Positions 14,311 through 26,861 of a stretch of 64,000 bases of DNA are shown piece after piece. Location of the stretch: positions 34,736,193 to 34,800,192 of the forward strand of contig OZ023213.1 of the NCBI GenBank assembly GCA_963995525.1, given 5' to 3'. The notes below the pieces were generated by a model. It was not told the DNA's origin. It searched no databases and saw nothing but the letters and a program-made list of their open reading frames with translations. Positions within the stretch are counted from its first letter, which is position 1; the number at the start of each line of letters is the position of its first letter. A program made the translations under genes and the position numbers. This DNA comes from Escarpia spicata (taxonomy: Eukaryota > Annelida > Polychaeta > Sabellida > Siboglinidae).

Positions 14311-14479
14311 GCGGCTCTTCTTGGCCCAGAGATTCTTAGCACCCCCTGCACGTAACTCTAGTTGACCCGAACCGCCTCCTTGGTCATAAACTCATTCGAT
14401 GCTGCTGGGGACTGGGGGCCTTGGGTTCATTATACTTTGCATGCTGGCGTTGGAAGCTGACCGGTACGTGTTGGAAGGG

Positions 14480-14605
14480 GGCGACGTAGGGTGAGCGAAA
14501 TTGCCCAATTTTCGACACGGCAGCCAGTATTCGAACCCAGGTCCCTCCAGTCGAGAATCCGGCACTCTAACCACTCGGCCACTGCGCCCCACTGTTGGTT
14601 TATGG
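14480..14605 (-). mobile_element. tRNA-derived SINE
   Basis: On the minus strand TGGCCGAGTGGTTAGAGTG (about 14580-14560) is a tRNA box A, and GGGTTCGAATA (14537-14527) is a box B, spaced as in a Pol III promoter. The sequence between does not fold into a complete tRNA with paired acceptor ends and CCA-side complement, and non-tRNA sequence continues downstream. A SINE head is more likely than a working tRNA gene. Confidence 0.65.
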
Positions 14606-15960
14606 GGTGTTATTCTCACTCTTTTTTGTTGGTTGAATGATGTTAAACATGCAAGGTTTGTAACCGCTAGTTTTCAAGACTTTCTTGGTGTGATCCACCT
14701 CTTCGGTCTTGTCCTCTTTAGCTACCAGACTTACTGCCATTTGTAGGAGTGTCCTTGTTACTGATCGTTTGTGCTTTAGGTGGTGATAAGAGTCTCAGCT
14801 TAATCACTGGTCTGTGTGTGGGGGGGGGGGGGGGGGGGGAGTGTGTGTATGTTTGTGTGTATGTTTCCGTCCGATACACCTTTACCTTGTTGATCCATCG
14901 TCATAAATAATATATTTGGGTGCGAAGACATCACAGCTAATAATTATTCATCTTCCTTGCCATCAGTCAATACTTCGCCGTTCGGCGTTATCCTTTATTT
15001 AAGCTATAATGATATTCACGTTTCCCAAGACATATTACGACGCCCATTAATAATGAGCATCTGTTATTCTCCCATTCTAGTTGACGTTAATGTCCATATA
15101 CTTATATGTGTGAATGATCTATGTAGGGGCCCATTTCCTTTGTTTCGTGCTTGTTGAAGTACGTGACTTTACGGTCAGTTATTCAACTTGCACATCTACA
15201 AACTATACCGGAACCTCATTATTATGTCATCATTGTGACTGGGCAAGAGTTACATGAATAGCGAGGTGACTCTTTTAGTATGACTCATTTGTTATACGTC
15301 GCTGTGCATATAAATAATTTGTGACCGTTCTAGAGTGACCTTAATTGCAAGGTGGCTGTGTTACCGAGGTTACCACACAGCGAGGTACGACTGTAGCCAG
15401 TTACTCATTCTACAGAGTTACCAATAAGGTTAACTAGCACTGCCTTGCCCATTTCGAACTGTCACCCAAATAAACAGACTAAATATTCATAAAAATCACG
15501 GAGTGTGCCTCACAGATTCCCTTGTTTCCCCGTAATTGTCATCCCTTTTCACGAGTTCCTTTCTGCTTAGCTGAGTTATGCCTGTTGTCATGTTGTGCCA
15601 GTTGAAGGTCACCTCCATGACTAGTGCCTCGTCAATCACGCGCTGCACGTAGTATGCCACCGCAGGTCCTGTCGACCTATATAAACCACACCGCCTTGGC
15701 AATGCGCCACTAACACCTGCCGTCCCATTCTCAGTAGATTCAAGCGCAGCCTAGTCTGCGCGAGGCTCAATATTAGCTACCTCATCGGTCGCCCATAGCA
15801 ACGGCTGCTGCTCGAGCAGGGTTGAGAAGAAAATTAATTCACCCACCACCGCAGCGGCCAAGCGGGCTACAATAAAAGCGCGCACGGCTAGGCAGCGTCG
15901 CGTTATAACTCACAGCCTATGCATGTGTTGCGAGTGTGTCTACGCCTACAACGGCACAGC
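14606..15960. other. Spacer with poly-G run
   Basis: A run of about 20 G occurs at 14820-14839 next to imperfect GT repeats. No gene was recognised. From about 15720 the base composition becomes more GC- and CpG-rich. Confidence 0.45.
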
Positions 15961-16180
15961 GTAGCCACTCGGCGGAGTATATAAACAAGTGCGCAGATCG
16001 AACGGCGTTATTTAGTTTGGCCTGCTCGTCGGTGTTTCGTGTGTCCGCGTAGTGCAGTTGCACAGAGGCGACTCAGGAAACGCATACAGCAACTCGCGAA
16101 TGATGGACGCTTTGCTGAGGCCGAGAAAGACAATCTTTGTAGATTGCGAGCGCTCGTGGCGTGTGTTACGCCATTCACGG
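15720..16180 (+). promoter_or_regulatory. Candidate promoter and first exon (TATA box, CpG-rich)
   Basis: This is one of the few CpG-rich, GC-rich stretches in the window. TATATAAA lies at 15978-15985. About 115 bp downstream a pair of ATGs (16100 and 16103) opens a 26-codon frame that ends at a good donor, CACG|GTACGT (GT at 16180). If spliced to the acceptor at 29200, the short frame stops immediately, so this would be a 5' leader exon with a small upstream ORF. No transcript evidence exists, and the link to the gene at 29 kb is a guess. Confidence 0.35.
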
Positions 16181-16268
16181 TACGTTAGTCAGGAAAATTG
16201 TCGGGTGCGGTCTTTTCTTTCGGTGACGGGGCGGAAGCTGCAGTAGGCCTACTACGCTTTGATTTCCG

Positions 16269-16269
<1 letters not shown>

Positions 16270-16310
<41 letters not shown>

Positions 16311-16314
16311 CGCG
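16270..16314. repeat. (TG)n-(CG)n microsatellite
   Basis: A (TG) run of about 30 bp is followed by GCGCGCGCGCGC. Confidence 0.95.
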
Positions 16315-19300
16315 GTGGGTGACTGCGTACAAATGATGTCATTCAATCCTTGTTTCGGCGTGGGTCCTGATCGCTATATATGACGGGGGTGTCACTGTTC
16401 AGCTGACGAATACTACCCCACCCCATAGATTGAGTCATCATTTCCGGAATATGAAACTTAAGCGTAGGATATAAAATATAGGGTTATATTCAAAGAGCAG
16501 TTGAGATTGCGACTAAATTGCTTGTTTAAATAAAATTTCATTATGCCTAATATTTCGCCGTGATACACGTGAAACGCCCATTACACTTACTAAAAACAGT
16601 AACCGTCATTAGGACGGTTACGTATTATTTAAGGTGCAGAAAACAAACATTTTAATTTGATGACATCGCTTTTAGTTGTTGTTAGCTTCAGTTGAACGCA
16701 TGAGCGCACGCGCACACGTGTTGTGTTAGTGTTTCCCAACCACGCACGCATGCTCACACAGGCTGGAATATTTCAGTTTGAATCCAGGCACTTCTTTGTG
16801 TAGCCCGCACAATCAATATAATCCATACGCATCCACCCTGTGAAATATAGCCAGTGATGGCTCCTTCCCGACTTATCAAATCATACTCACGCACAACGTC
16901 CTGAGCCTCATAATATGTGCCTCCTACATCAAACCCGACCCACGACCTGAAATTCTAATTTAGACCTAGAACAGTCCTGGCGCATTAAAATTCGTCCTAG
17001 ATCCGGACATATCCAAATGTTTGATGTCCGTACTCGTTGGCCAAATATGGTAAACGCAAACCCGAGAGACCAATGCCCGGAAAGCACAGTTCCCAGGTGA
17101 ATCAAAATAGCCCTATTATCCTACCAGACACCTATTAATATTATCTTTATACAGCAGCGTCTAGATCATGGACTTTAAAAGATGCCCATGGATAGCTACA
17201 ATTAATCTTCCTATATAATTCCACGCTGGCGTTTGTTGCTTGGCAACCCTGACAAAAATAGCACGGGCTCCGGCCGATGCAGTCAGCTACAGGAAGCACA
17301 GACGTCCTGTTTACGCCCAACAACCTCATTCCACCGGGCCCCCGCATACGAAATTAAGAATTTCTCAATTAACAAATCACCGAAATGGGCCCGCTACCAC
17401 TCCTTCAAAATGTCAGTCCCATAAATGCGAAACTTATGGAGATACGCACAAATACACATAACGACCGAGACCCGCACTGTTTTTATAACAATTATAATTG
17501 TAACATATAAAAAACTTCATACCACAAAAATGTTGACGTTGTTACGTCAGCAATATTTGAAATGTTACATACATCGCGTGTTAATATGCGTAGGGGTGGG
17601 GTGGTCAAAATGTAGCGGTGGCCGATTGTTTACCAACCACGACTAGTGGGTCTAGACTCTAGACAGTCTACGCAACCACAGATTAATGGCAGATTTTATC
17701 CACTGAAACTATGCCCATCAATAAATGTCTACTATGTCTTAGTTTTATGTTGTGTATTTGTGTTAATCACATGTCATAATTGGGACAAAGTATAAACTGA
17801 AAGATATGTTTAGAATATCTCGGTCACCATCTGCTTATCACAGCAACTCTGCTTTGAATTAGTAATTATATTTGCACTACTGAACCGGTGAGTAAGATGT
17901 AGCTAACTGAAATAGGTGGCTGCCAGTTCTGGTGGACGTGAAGTCATTTAGTATTCTGCTATGTGGGAACAGCAAGACAAACCTGACTGCCTGAAATAAG
18001 AAGCCATAAGTGACACGTAATACCCACTTACTATAAACAACTGTATTCTACCTGCACTGAAATGTACTACAACACACGTGGAAATCTTAATACATAAATA
18101 TCCACATATGCCTGAAATAAGAAGTCTTATTTATTTTGTGCGACGGAGTTACCATATTAAAACAATATTTTATATCAATATCACTAGCTTAAAATGATTA
18201 TTAACTAATTTTTAGTTATATACATTTTCTTCTGGAAGAAACTATTTCTTCCAGGACGGAAGATTAAAGAAATATGGAAAAAACCGCCCTTCGGAAGAAG
18301 GCCCAGGACCTCTCACAGTAGGCCCAGGCACGCCCCAAAACGACGTGTTATATTAGGCCGAACCCTGCCCAAACAATTTGGCTGAGATGCCTGGTGCCCG
18401 CAAATTATATGGCGGACCCACGGGCAGGGAAACAACTTGTTAACTAAGAGTCCGTGCTTAGACATAATATTAGCACTACTAGCAGGAACACCGCCTTCCA
18501 TTCCATAGCACTGCTACCTTTGCGTGTCAACATAGTGTAACTAATGGTAACATTATAATTATTATATAAGCATGTCCCTTTGAAGAGAAGTTTGCCATTT
18601 AGAAAACACACGAAACAACACCATCGATCGTTAATAATATATAGCTGACATATCTGGATGACGCAGTGAACTCATACGAGGCACAACCGTCAGCCATTGG
18701 CGAAGCATTTGAACAACACGCAGACGTGTGGCCTGGATGGAATCAATTAATTAGATTAATTCTTGAACACTGCATAACGTAGGCCAATGACAAGCAATTA
18801 GCTTATTTAAATCAATGACATTTTGCGAACACATTCTAAATACGATATCGATTTCGAAGAGAAATCGTGATTACTATTTATTTTCAGTAATTTACTGTTT
18901 TTTTTAAAGTTCTTTGACTTTTTATTGTACACGCCTGCAATGCGTTATGTCCAATGCGTAGATTCGGTTACGGCAGATCTATTTCGTTACGTTATGACGC
19001 AATCACTGCGTTTAATATGACCCGTGTGATGACATAGACCCTATTGTTTACGTCATCGCGTACGCAATTGCAGACAAATATTTAACTTGTTTCAAAACCG
19101 ACTGCGACGATAAGGAATATAATTAACAACAGTGGGATTGAATTGGTTAACTTCAGTGATTAGGAGAGTAAACAAATTAAATATCAAGTGATACCTTTGT
19201 CACTTACTTTTCGCTGTAACCGTACTAGGCGATGGCACACGGAATCGGTCACGTCTTTGTCCGATTAATTGCATGCAATTCGCAAAGGTGCAGTTTGACA

Positions 19301-19670
19301 TGAATACTGCCTTTGTATTCTGTGCAAATATATGACACGCTGAGGTGTAGAAGTAATTTAAAGAATATGTAATTATAGTTTAGATCGGAAAATACAGAAT
19401 ACGTGCAACATCATTCGGATAATAATGGATGTTAGTTTCGTGCAGTATACTTGTTAATGCAACACCGCCGAAATTATAAGAATGTCACCGTAACAACAAC
19501 CCTAAGGCTACTCTAATCTCACAACAACAACCTTGTCACCACATAATATAACACCACACACTCAACACAAAACATTATTTTGAAGTAACGGCTGATACGA
19601 ACGGTGCTTTTTTGCAACGGTGCTATACTGTTGATTTTGCTGAACATTCTTCATGATAGTTCATTTCTAC
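16315..19670. other. Unannotated spacer
   Basis: No gene recognised in 3.3 kb. A short stretch at about 18570-18700 (TTTGCCATTT, AAACAAC, TTAATAATATATAGCTGAC) recurs at 61370-61470 and is a small dispersed repeat. Confidence 0.45.
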
Positions 19671-20512
19671 GCGAATTAGCTCTTTTAAACATATCCATTA
19701 CGTGAATTTACCTTGTAGAGTCTTTCGTCGACGTGACACACCAACTTCACCAGTACAAGTGACGTATGACGTCATCGTACATAGTTCGTAATTCGTAGAT
19801 AGTTCGTAATTCCCCTCGCCTCTGTTGATTGGTGTCCTGGCCTTTCTGATCCACATGGCTTCTTTTATTTGCCACGTTCTTCTGTTGACTTCCTTGTCCA
19901 CTATTTTCGATCCCTCCCAGTCTATGATATGATATTGTGTTGTTGCGTGGTCTGTGAGGGCGGATTTGTTGATGTAACAACAGCCATGTGTCCCCACACC
20001 ACCCTCAGGCGCCTATTGGTATATCATAAAGATAGAGTGGTGCCAGAAGAACAAGGCGAGCTGGTGTACCAAATACCATGCAAGAACTGTGGTGCTGAAT
20101 ATATCGGGGAGATGGTAAACTTGTTCAAAACGAGACTTGAGGAACAGAGAAATGATGTTGACAACACAAAGAAAAATAAATACATGAGGGGCGAGAACAA
20201 ATTAAAATGTCAACCATCAGCAATTCCGCCCTCGCAGACCAGGCAACAACACAAAATGATATCATAGACTGACTGGGAGGCATCGAAAATAGTGTACAAG
20301 GAAGCCAACAGAAGAACGTGGCAAATAAAAGAAGCCATATGGATAAGAAATGCCAGGACACCAATCAATCGAGACGAGGGGAATTACGAACTATCTCACA
20401 TGTACGATGACGTCATACGTCACACGTACTGACGAAGCTGGTGTGTCACATCAACGAAAGACTTTGCAAGGTAAATTCACGTATTGGATATGTTTAAAAG
20501 AACTAATTAGCA
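19671..20512. mobile_element. Two Penelope-like 3' ends in inverted orientation
   Basis: The minus strand at 19990-19700 reads ALTDHATTQYHIIDWEGSK, TWQIKEAMWIRKARTPINR and GEGNYELS. The + strand at 20030-20480 reads VVPEEQGELVYQIPC, CGAEYIGEMVNLFKTRLEE, and then the same KIVYKEANRRTWQIKEAIW and NARTPINRDEGNYELS. The two therefore share the GIY-YIG endonuclease tail and 3' UTR as an inverted repeat (arms about 19671-19965 and 20215-20512). The + copy keeps the GIY-YIG motif core (LVYQIPC...AEYIGE) and has a stop after HKMIS. Inverted or tandem partial copies are a known habit of Penelope-like elements. Confidence 0.82.
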
Positions 20513-21919
20513 CAGCTGCTACTGTTGCAAGTGATGCAGTATTCACTAATAAAATCAGACAAAGTGTTGCGTCTACGGAGACTGCAGTGAATGTAACATG
20601 CGACGAACTATTGCATCATCTTTCTTAGCCACGACGAGTGTGCTCGTGATTAATGTTCAGTGAGAAAGAAAAGTAACTACAAAAACACACTTTCGGTGTG
20701 CTAAATCAGATTATTCATATGACGTCACTTAAAAAAGCAAAGGTCCTTTGTAGATCGCATGGACTGCTGACGTCCTATCGTGTCACTTATTTATTTATAT
20801 TGTTACAAGGAGACCACAAGGCCAAACCAACGCTTCTCCAACGCATTCTGTTATTCGCTGTTTTCTTCATTTCTTTCCAGATAGTTATGACGTCGCAGGC
20901 CTCAACAAATTCCCCGCACACTATGAACGTATTCAGTATCTTCCAAACTATGCCATTGTTTGAATATACATTGACCCTGCTTGTGTCTTCTGATCTCTTT
21001 AGCGGTTAACGCAGCTTTGTTAAGATATTTAAAGCCGACCTACATTTAGTTTGTAGCACGATCAATTACGGTGAGTCATGGTGTTTACATGTACTGACAA
21101 AAATGCCCGTCCCCGGAGGAGATAACGTGATAGTTCATGCGTGACTCCCGAAGTCATCGCCTTGCAGGCGTGGTTTCTACGATTGTTGCCTGTTGCGTTT
21201 TAAGTTGCAACCGATTGGTTTACCCCAAATCCACATAGAACCCTTGCCGTACGGGATATTTCGATAAATATTGAGCTGTGTTTTATTTGTAGGGTCATAG
21301 ATTAATCCCTGAAATGTTGGCTCCCGATGTGCAAGCCGTCTAGGAGGAAAATATTAGCATACGCTAGATCACGATCTTAGTTAGATAGTTCAGTGACCGC
21401 TGTTCAACAGCGGAATGATCAATGACCGCTAATGAATAGCTTTCACTTACTCGTTATAATGTCACGACTATTGGACTGTTTCATTTGCCTAATTCTATCC
21501 CATGGTCCCTTGCGGTAAACATATCACTGGGTCTGTTCCACCATCTCGATGATTCTTCTCTCCACAGATCACGATCTATTAACAACCTCCCCATCTCGTG
21601 AAGCAACATCTGTCTTGAAACTATCTGTTCATGCTGGATTGCAGGATGTTAGTATAAATACATAGGAATCTTCATGCGACAAGAGGACATATCTTAAACT
21701 TATCACCGCGATTTTGTTCTAAGAATCTAAGCATTTAGCCCATTTGGATCATCGTGCTGTCAAAAGGGCTTACTGTAATTATATTACCTACCACCGTCTT
21801 TTGCTATGCATTGTCTGTGCATGATGGCTTCAATTGTTCTTAATCTCTGCATCTTTGTCCCTATTATAACCTCGTTGCTCAGACTGACATCAGTCGCTAC
21901 ACTCCCACTGTCGGTTTCA
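20513..21919. other. Spacer with one dispersed repeat
   Basis: About 21125-21340 matches 53700-53930: GGTTTACCCCA, a GGGATATTTCGATAAATAT-type block, TTTGTAGGGTCATAGATTAA and CCTGAAATGTTGGC occur in the same order in both. No gene was seen. Confidence 0.5.
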
Positions 21920-22657
21920 ATTTAGCTGTGTCCACACTGCGCTTATCAATAAATGCAAATGCATTTAATGCACATTTGATTGTTGAGCATTTGAATGCGC
22001 ATTCAAATGCCTCCGTGAAATTGTAAATGCATTTGCATTTGTATATGAATGCATACCATAAACATTTGCTTTTGAATGCGATTCACAAACATTTAATTTG
22101 TCAAATGCACAATCAAATGCGAATCAAATGCATGCACAATTCTTTGCATAATTCTATGCATAATTATAATTGTTAGATTCACTTTCACAAGTTCAACAGA
22201 AATCAATGTCTGACCTGTGAATCCACTTTCACTTGCTATTTGAAAACATGCTCTGTAGTGAGCAGATTATGTAATCATTGTCTGACATATGAATCTATTT
22301 TCACAACGTGCTCTTAGGAAACGTGGGGAGGCATCTCATTAGGGGGAGTAAACATTGGCAATACCAACCCTAAACATTTACAGTGAGACAGAGAGTGATG
22401 AATGGTACACTGGTAGCTGTAATTATCCATCAGCTTATCATCCCAGCAACCATTAATGGGCAGTCTGTTGTCTTGGGTTCCCCTTCCATTCTGGCCTACC
22501 TGAATTATTAGCCTTTCATTCCCTGCCATAGTTCGCAGTAATCTGTCAATTGTCTATCCCTCCCTCCCATTTCCACCTGCGAAAACGGTATCTTCTTCTA
22601 ACTAATGCATGTTGGCCAGCAGGAACCATCACTTGATGACATGGTGTGGGTGTGGTG

Positions 22658-22900
<243 letters not shown>

Positions 22901-23039
22901 CATCTGTTACTCCAATTCAGTGCCGGTATATAATAAAGCATATTTACTTAAGTAGATTTTTATCAATTTACTTGTAACGAAGTACTTTTTGGAATTAATT
23001 TTATTTGTAACACTGTAGTTTTTACTTTCTTCTTCAATA

Positions 23040-23305
23040 TTTTTAGTTACATTTTACGTTATCACTGCTGTGATGAAGCAGTTGTAAATTTATTCATGAT
23101 GTTGTTTTATTTGTAGTGTCATATTAATAATTTATTTATTTTTATTTATTTATTATTATTTAGATTTTTATTGTTGTGAATTGTATATTTTATAAAAGCT
23201 GTGTAAATGTTGTTGTAAGAATGTCGAGTGAGATGGCCCATTGAAAATTACGATATATCGTGACATGGTCACCATCATTAAATAAAGCTTTTACTACTAC
23301 TTGTA
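23040..23305 (+). mobile_element. LINE 3' tail, CR1/L2-like
   Basis: The stretch ends with TTAAATAAAGCTTTTACTAC, a polyadenylation-like AATAAA followed by a short ACT microsatellite. This is how the 3' UTR of many invertebrate CR1/L2-like LINEs ends. No coding part is attached. Confidence 0.45.
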
Positions 23306-23985
23306 CGAGGCTTTTGGGGTCTCCTGGATTCGCCGGGAGTCTCCCGGAAACCTACCACATCTCCCGATCTCCCGGACTGGAGAAGCAATCTCCTAGATTA
23401 CTATGCCAATGAAAGAAAAGAAATTCTGAGTGGCCTGACAAAGCCAGTGAGTTAATTGCAATCGATCTGAGCCTGAGCTAATTCTCAGCAACAGGGACAC
23501 CAGGCCAAGACCGCTAAGACAACAAAGGGGGTTCTTTAGATCAGGCCGACTGGACAACAGCAACTGCCTAACGTTAATCTTCTCGGGTCTTGTCTGTAGT
23601 TGACATTGCATATAAGCTTTAAACGACTAATAAAACGAGCACCGTAAACTGCGCTAGCGGACGCCTGTTCCTTATGAACGCATGTGCCTAGCTAGAACAT
23701 CATTTTCTTCTTTCTACCATACCTATGAAACCACAAACATTTTTGTTTACTTGTCCACATGCAATTTGTTTAATGTAACATTACATGTATATTAACATTT
23801 CAAATTTATTCAAATGCATTTGCAAATGTGTAACCAAAACATTTGCATTTACATTTGAATGTCATCCAAAAACATTTGCATTTGAATGCGTTCCTAGAAA
23901 AATGGCATTTGCATTTAAATCAAGTGAAACATTTGCATTCAAATGCGTTGACATGCATTTGTTAACAAGCCTGGTCCACACAAAG

Positions 23986-25740
23986 CTTTCGCTGTCCCGT
24001 TCTAGTCTGCGCGCAAGGATTTCACCTAGACCTGTATATATCATTCAACTTTTGTTCAGTTCAGTACGTATTCGTTCGTGACATTCACAATCGTAAGTAT
24101 GTACACTTGTGGGAGTTAATTCCGTGCTATCTAATATGAATTTACCATGTCAACAACAATCTTAACGAATTCTTTCGTGTGACATCCACATTCTAAACTA
24201 GTAAGTCTGACACATCTTTTCATCAATAATTGTGTGCAAACAAACTTTTGATACATTTCAGCCAGGGCTTGCAACATATAACAAAAAAATCGTCCTAATT
24301 ATTTATTCAACAATTAGAACGTCATATTTCACCAGAATAGTCATTAGGCTATGCTACTTCATACACAATAACATATTGACATTGGCACTTTTGAGACAAT
24401 TCAAAAAGCCGCATTTTCTGCTGACGTGTGTTCTGGCAGCTCCGTATTCACTGCCTTGACAGACCACCAAAATGGCGGACGAGGCGGGTCACGATTTACT
24501 TCATTTCGAACAATGGTTTTGCGCGCACTATACAGTCTTTATTTATATATATATATATACACATATATATATATACGGTCTTTGATCGTATCAAGCTCGA
24601 TTCAAGATGGATGATGCGCTTTTTAAAGTGTTGTTTATTTCAATTTAACAGGTATGAATACCATTTACTAGTATATATATATAATCGGATCATGAATTTT
24701 GTGAACTCGTAACTTGTTGTTCAAAACTTTACCTGTGATGCCGTTCTTAGAAGAGGAAGCAGAGCAAGTTGTTAATCATATATGCCATATGGCCTAGTTA
24801 GCAGTCTAACCCCGGCCCAGCCTCCAGGCCAGCCCTGGCTTAGGCCTAGATCTAGTTCTATAATTACTATATGATAAAGTTATTTTCATTAGTCCATTAA
24901 ATACAAAATAATTAATAAGCAATGCCTTGGCATTATGGCTTGAAGTAAAACGCTGCATTTTTTTCATTATGTTGAATTGGATGAAAACGGAGTTTGACAA
25001 TACAATAAATTATAGCTTTGCCAAACTTGCCTTTTGCAAATTGCGAACCGACTTCGACCTAGCCTAGGTAATAGCTGGTATAATTATGCATAGCCTTAGG
25101 CTTAGGCTTAGACATAGCCATAGACATAAACGCCTCTAAACTGGGGTCAACACGACAATTTACTTTGTGTGTAGAAGTACGGTCACATCGACATGGCCAT
25201 GACCAAAGATAACATTATTGTATTTGTAGTAGTGTCAGGATACATTTTTATGAGTATGTTGACGTGTCAAATTGGACACTTTATGGTCTTATGTGTTTTC
25301 TAACGTGACACGTTGAATTACGAATAGGGCCAGGCTATTGTTAACTCGCCGGTTGCCCAACCGCCGTCGCTTTTTAAAAGTGATTGCGTTTTTAAAAACC
25401 AGCTTGATTTAGACAGGTAGTGGAATGTTTTTGAGTAGTTTTTCGTATCTGTGCCTGAGAATGTGGTAGTACTGTTTATATTGGCACTATTTTATTTTGA
25501 TAGCTGTCTTCTTGTGTAGTTCAGCGTTCGACATGATGGACGGTGATGGGCCAAAGGATATTGATTTTTCTTTACCTCTCCAGAAACGTTTCGACGGCAT
25601 CAAACAGAAAACGACTTGCCAAGATGAATGAAACGAGAATAATTTAGACGTTGTTGCGGTGGTATGCTATAGATAGAACGCGGCACACCTTGACCATTGT
25701 GATGGGTGATGTGTGGGCGCAGTTTGCACTATCAATAGAA
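23986..25740. other. Spacer with AT microsatellite and YY1-like motif
   Basis: An AT run lies at about 24543-24575. AAAATGGCGG at 24469-24478 matches the YY1 consensus often found at metazoan start sites, and its ATG opens a frame (MADEAG...) that runs into the AT repeat without a convincing donor. A 30-odd-codon frame from 25534 (MMDGDGPKDIDFSLPLQKRF) looks protein-like but ends at a stop with no donor. No gene is claimed. Confidence 0.35.
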
Positions 25741-26861
25741 CATACCTGGGGCCGAATACATTTTCATGAGTACGAGTACGAATGCTTTGACGACGGATAA
25801 GTACGAGTACATTACTAAAAGCTGAGTACGAGTACAAGTACGAGTACAAGTACGAGTACAAGTACGAGTACTTCGTTGGCATTAATTTCAGAGGCATTCT
25901 ATGATCTTATCATCTATTTGTTATTGCACCGACTGAACATGAGTTGTTCAAGGTTGAGTCTTTCAGCCTGCACCGTTCAGGGCGGAATACTTTTCCGGCT
26001 ATGCTAAATACCCTTTCAACTGGGGCTGATGAGGCAGGAATGTGCTGATGTGGTAAGGAACCAACTGAGCCAGAGTTGGAAAATGGTTGTGTTGACCCTT
26101 TCAGTACTGCAGTGGATCACTGTGACGATCTGCATATGGCTGACCGAGGTATTCGTTCACTTCTACAATCAGCAATCTGCTGATATTAGAAGTTTGCCAT
26201 TTGTATTTCTGATCGTAGACAACTGGTTGTTGAGAGGGTTAGCACATGTCTATATAACAAGCTCAAAATCCCCTTTGGACTTTTCAGCCAGGCTGCTGGC
26301 ACCGGATTATACTAGTATAGGAGGCAGTCCGACTTGAGCCACGTTACTTCTATAGAGGAAGACTGGCAGTTCTTGTTCTTAGCAGTTAGGACTGTCAGCC
26401 AGTGCCAAGTGGCATGGTCTCCATCAAAGGCATTTCCTGTCTAACTGGTGGGTTAACTGCTAATTGGCTCTTTATGGACATCCTAGTGGCTTATTTAAAC
26501 AAACAGACTGATGGCGTGAACTGATAGCCTACACTTATTCCTGACTGGGAAAAGATGCTGCATGTTGCCATGTGTGGGTATCATAGTCATGGTTATAAGA
26601 GAATTAGGTTGTACTATGTTAGGGATGGTAAGTTGGTATTCTATCAGAAATAACAAAGTATTTAAAATTAGTTGAACATTTAAATATTTCAAGATAGTTT
26701 TATTTCATAACTACAAATACATTTATTTCCCCCAGTACTCGTAATGTACACGTAAAACCTGAGTTCAATAAGTATGAGTACGAGTCCATGACCCATAAGT
26801 TTTATGAGTACGAGTACTTCAAAAATGTACACGAGTACCGAGTACTTCCGCCCCAGGTCTG
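25741..26861 (-). mobile_element. hAT transposon remnant
   Basis: The minus strand between about 26180 and 25905 reads VNEYLGQPYADRHSDPLQY, then SSAPVERVFSIAGKVFRPER and CRLKDST. This is the hAT C-terminal dimerisation domain (hATC), including the conserved RVFSIAG core. The N-terminal part, BED finger and catalytic DDE region are deleted or unrecognisable. Ends are CATACCTGGGGC at 25741 and the complement of CAGACCTGGGGC at 26861. Both subterminal regions carry GAGTAC repeats (25766-25872 and 26775-26845). Frameshifts and deletion make it non-autonomous. An 8-bp target duplication is not clear in the flanks. Confidence 0.85.

Noticed and set aside
14480..14605. A functional tRNA gene on the minus strand
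   Set aside because: Box A and box B are good, but the arms do not pair into a complete cloverleaf and the flanks look like SINE body.
24428..24712. First exon starting at the ATGGCGGAC motif
   Set aside because: The frame runs into an AT microsatellite with no convincing donor.
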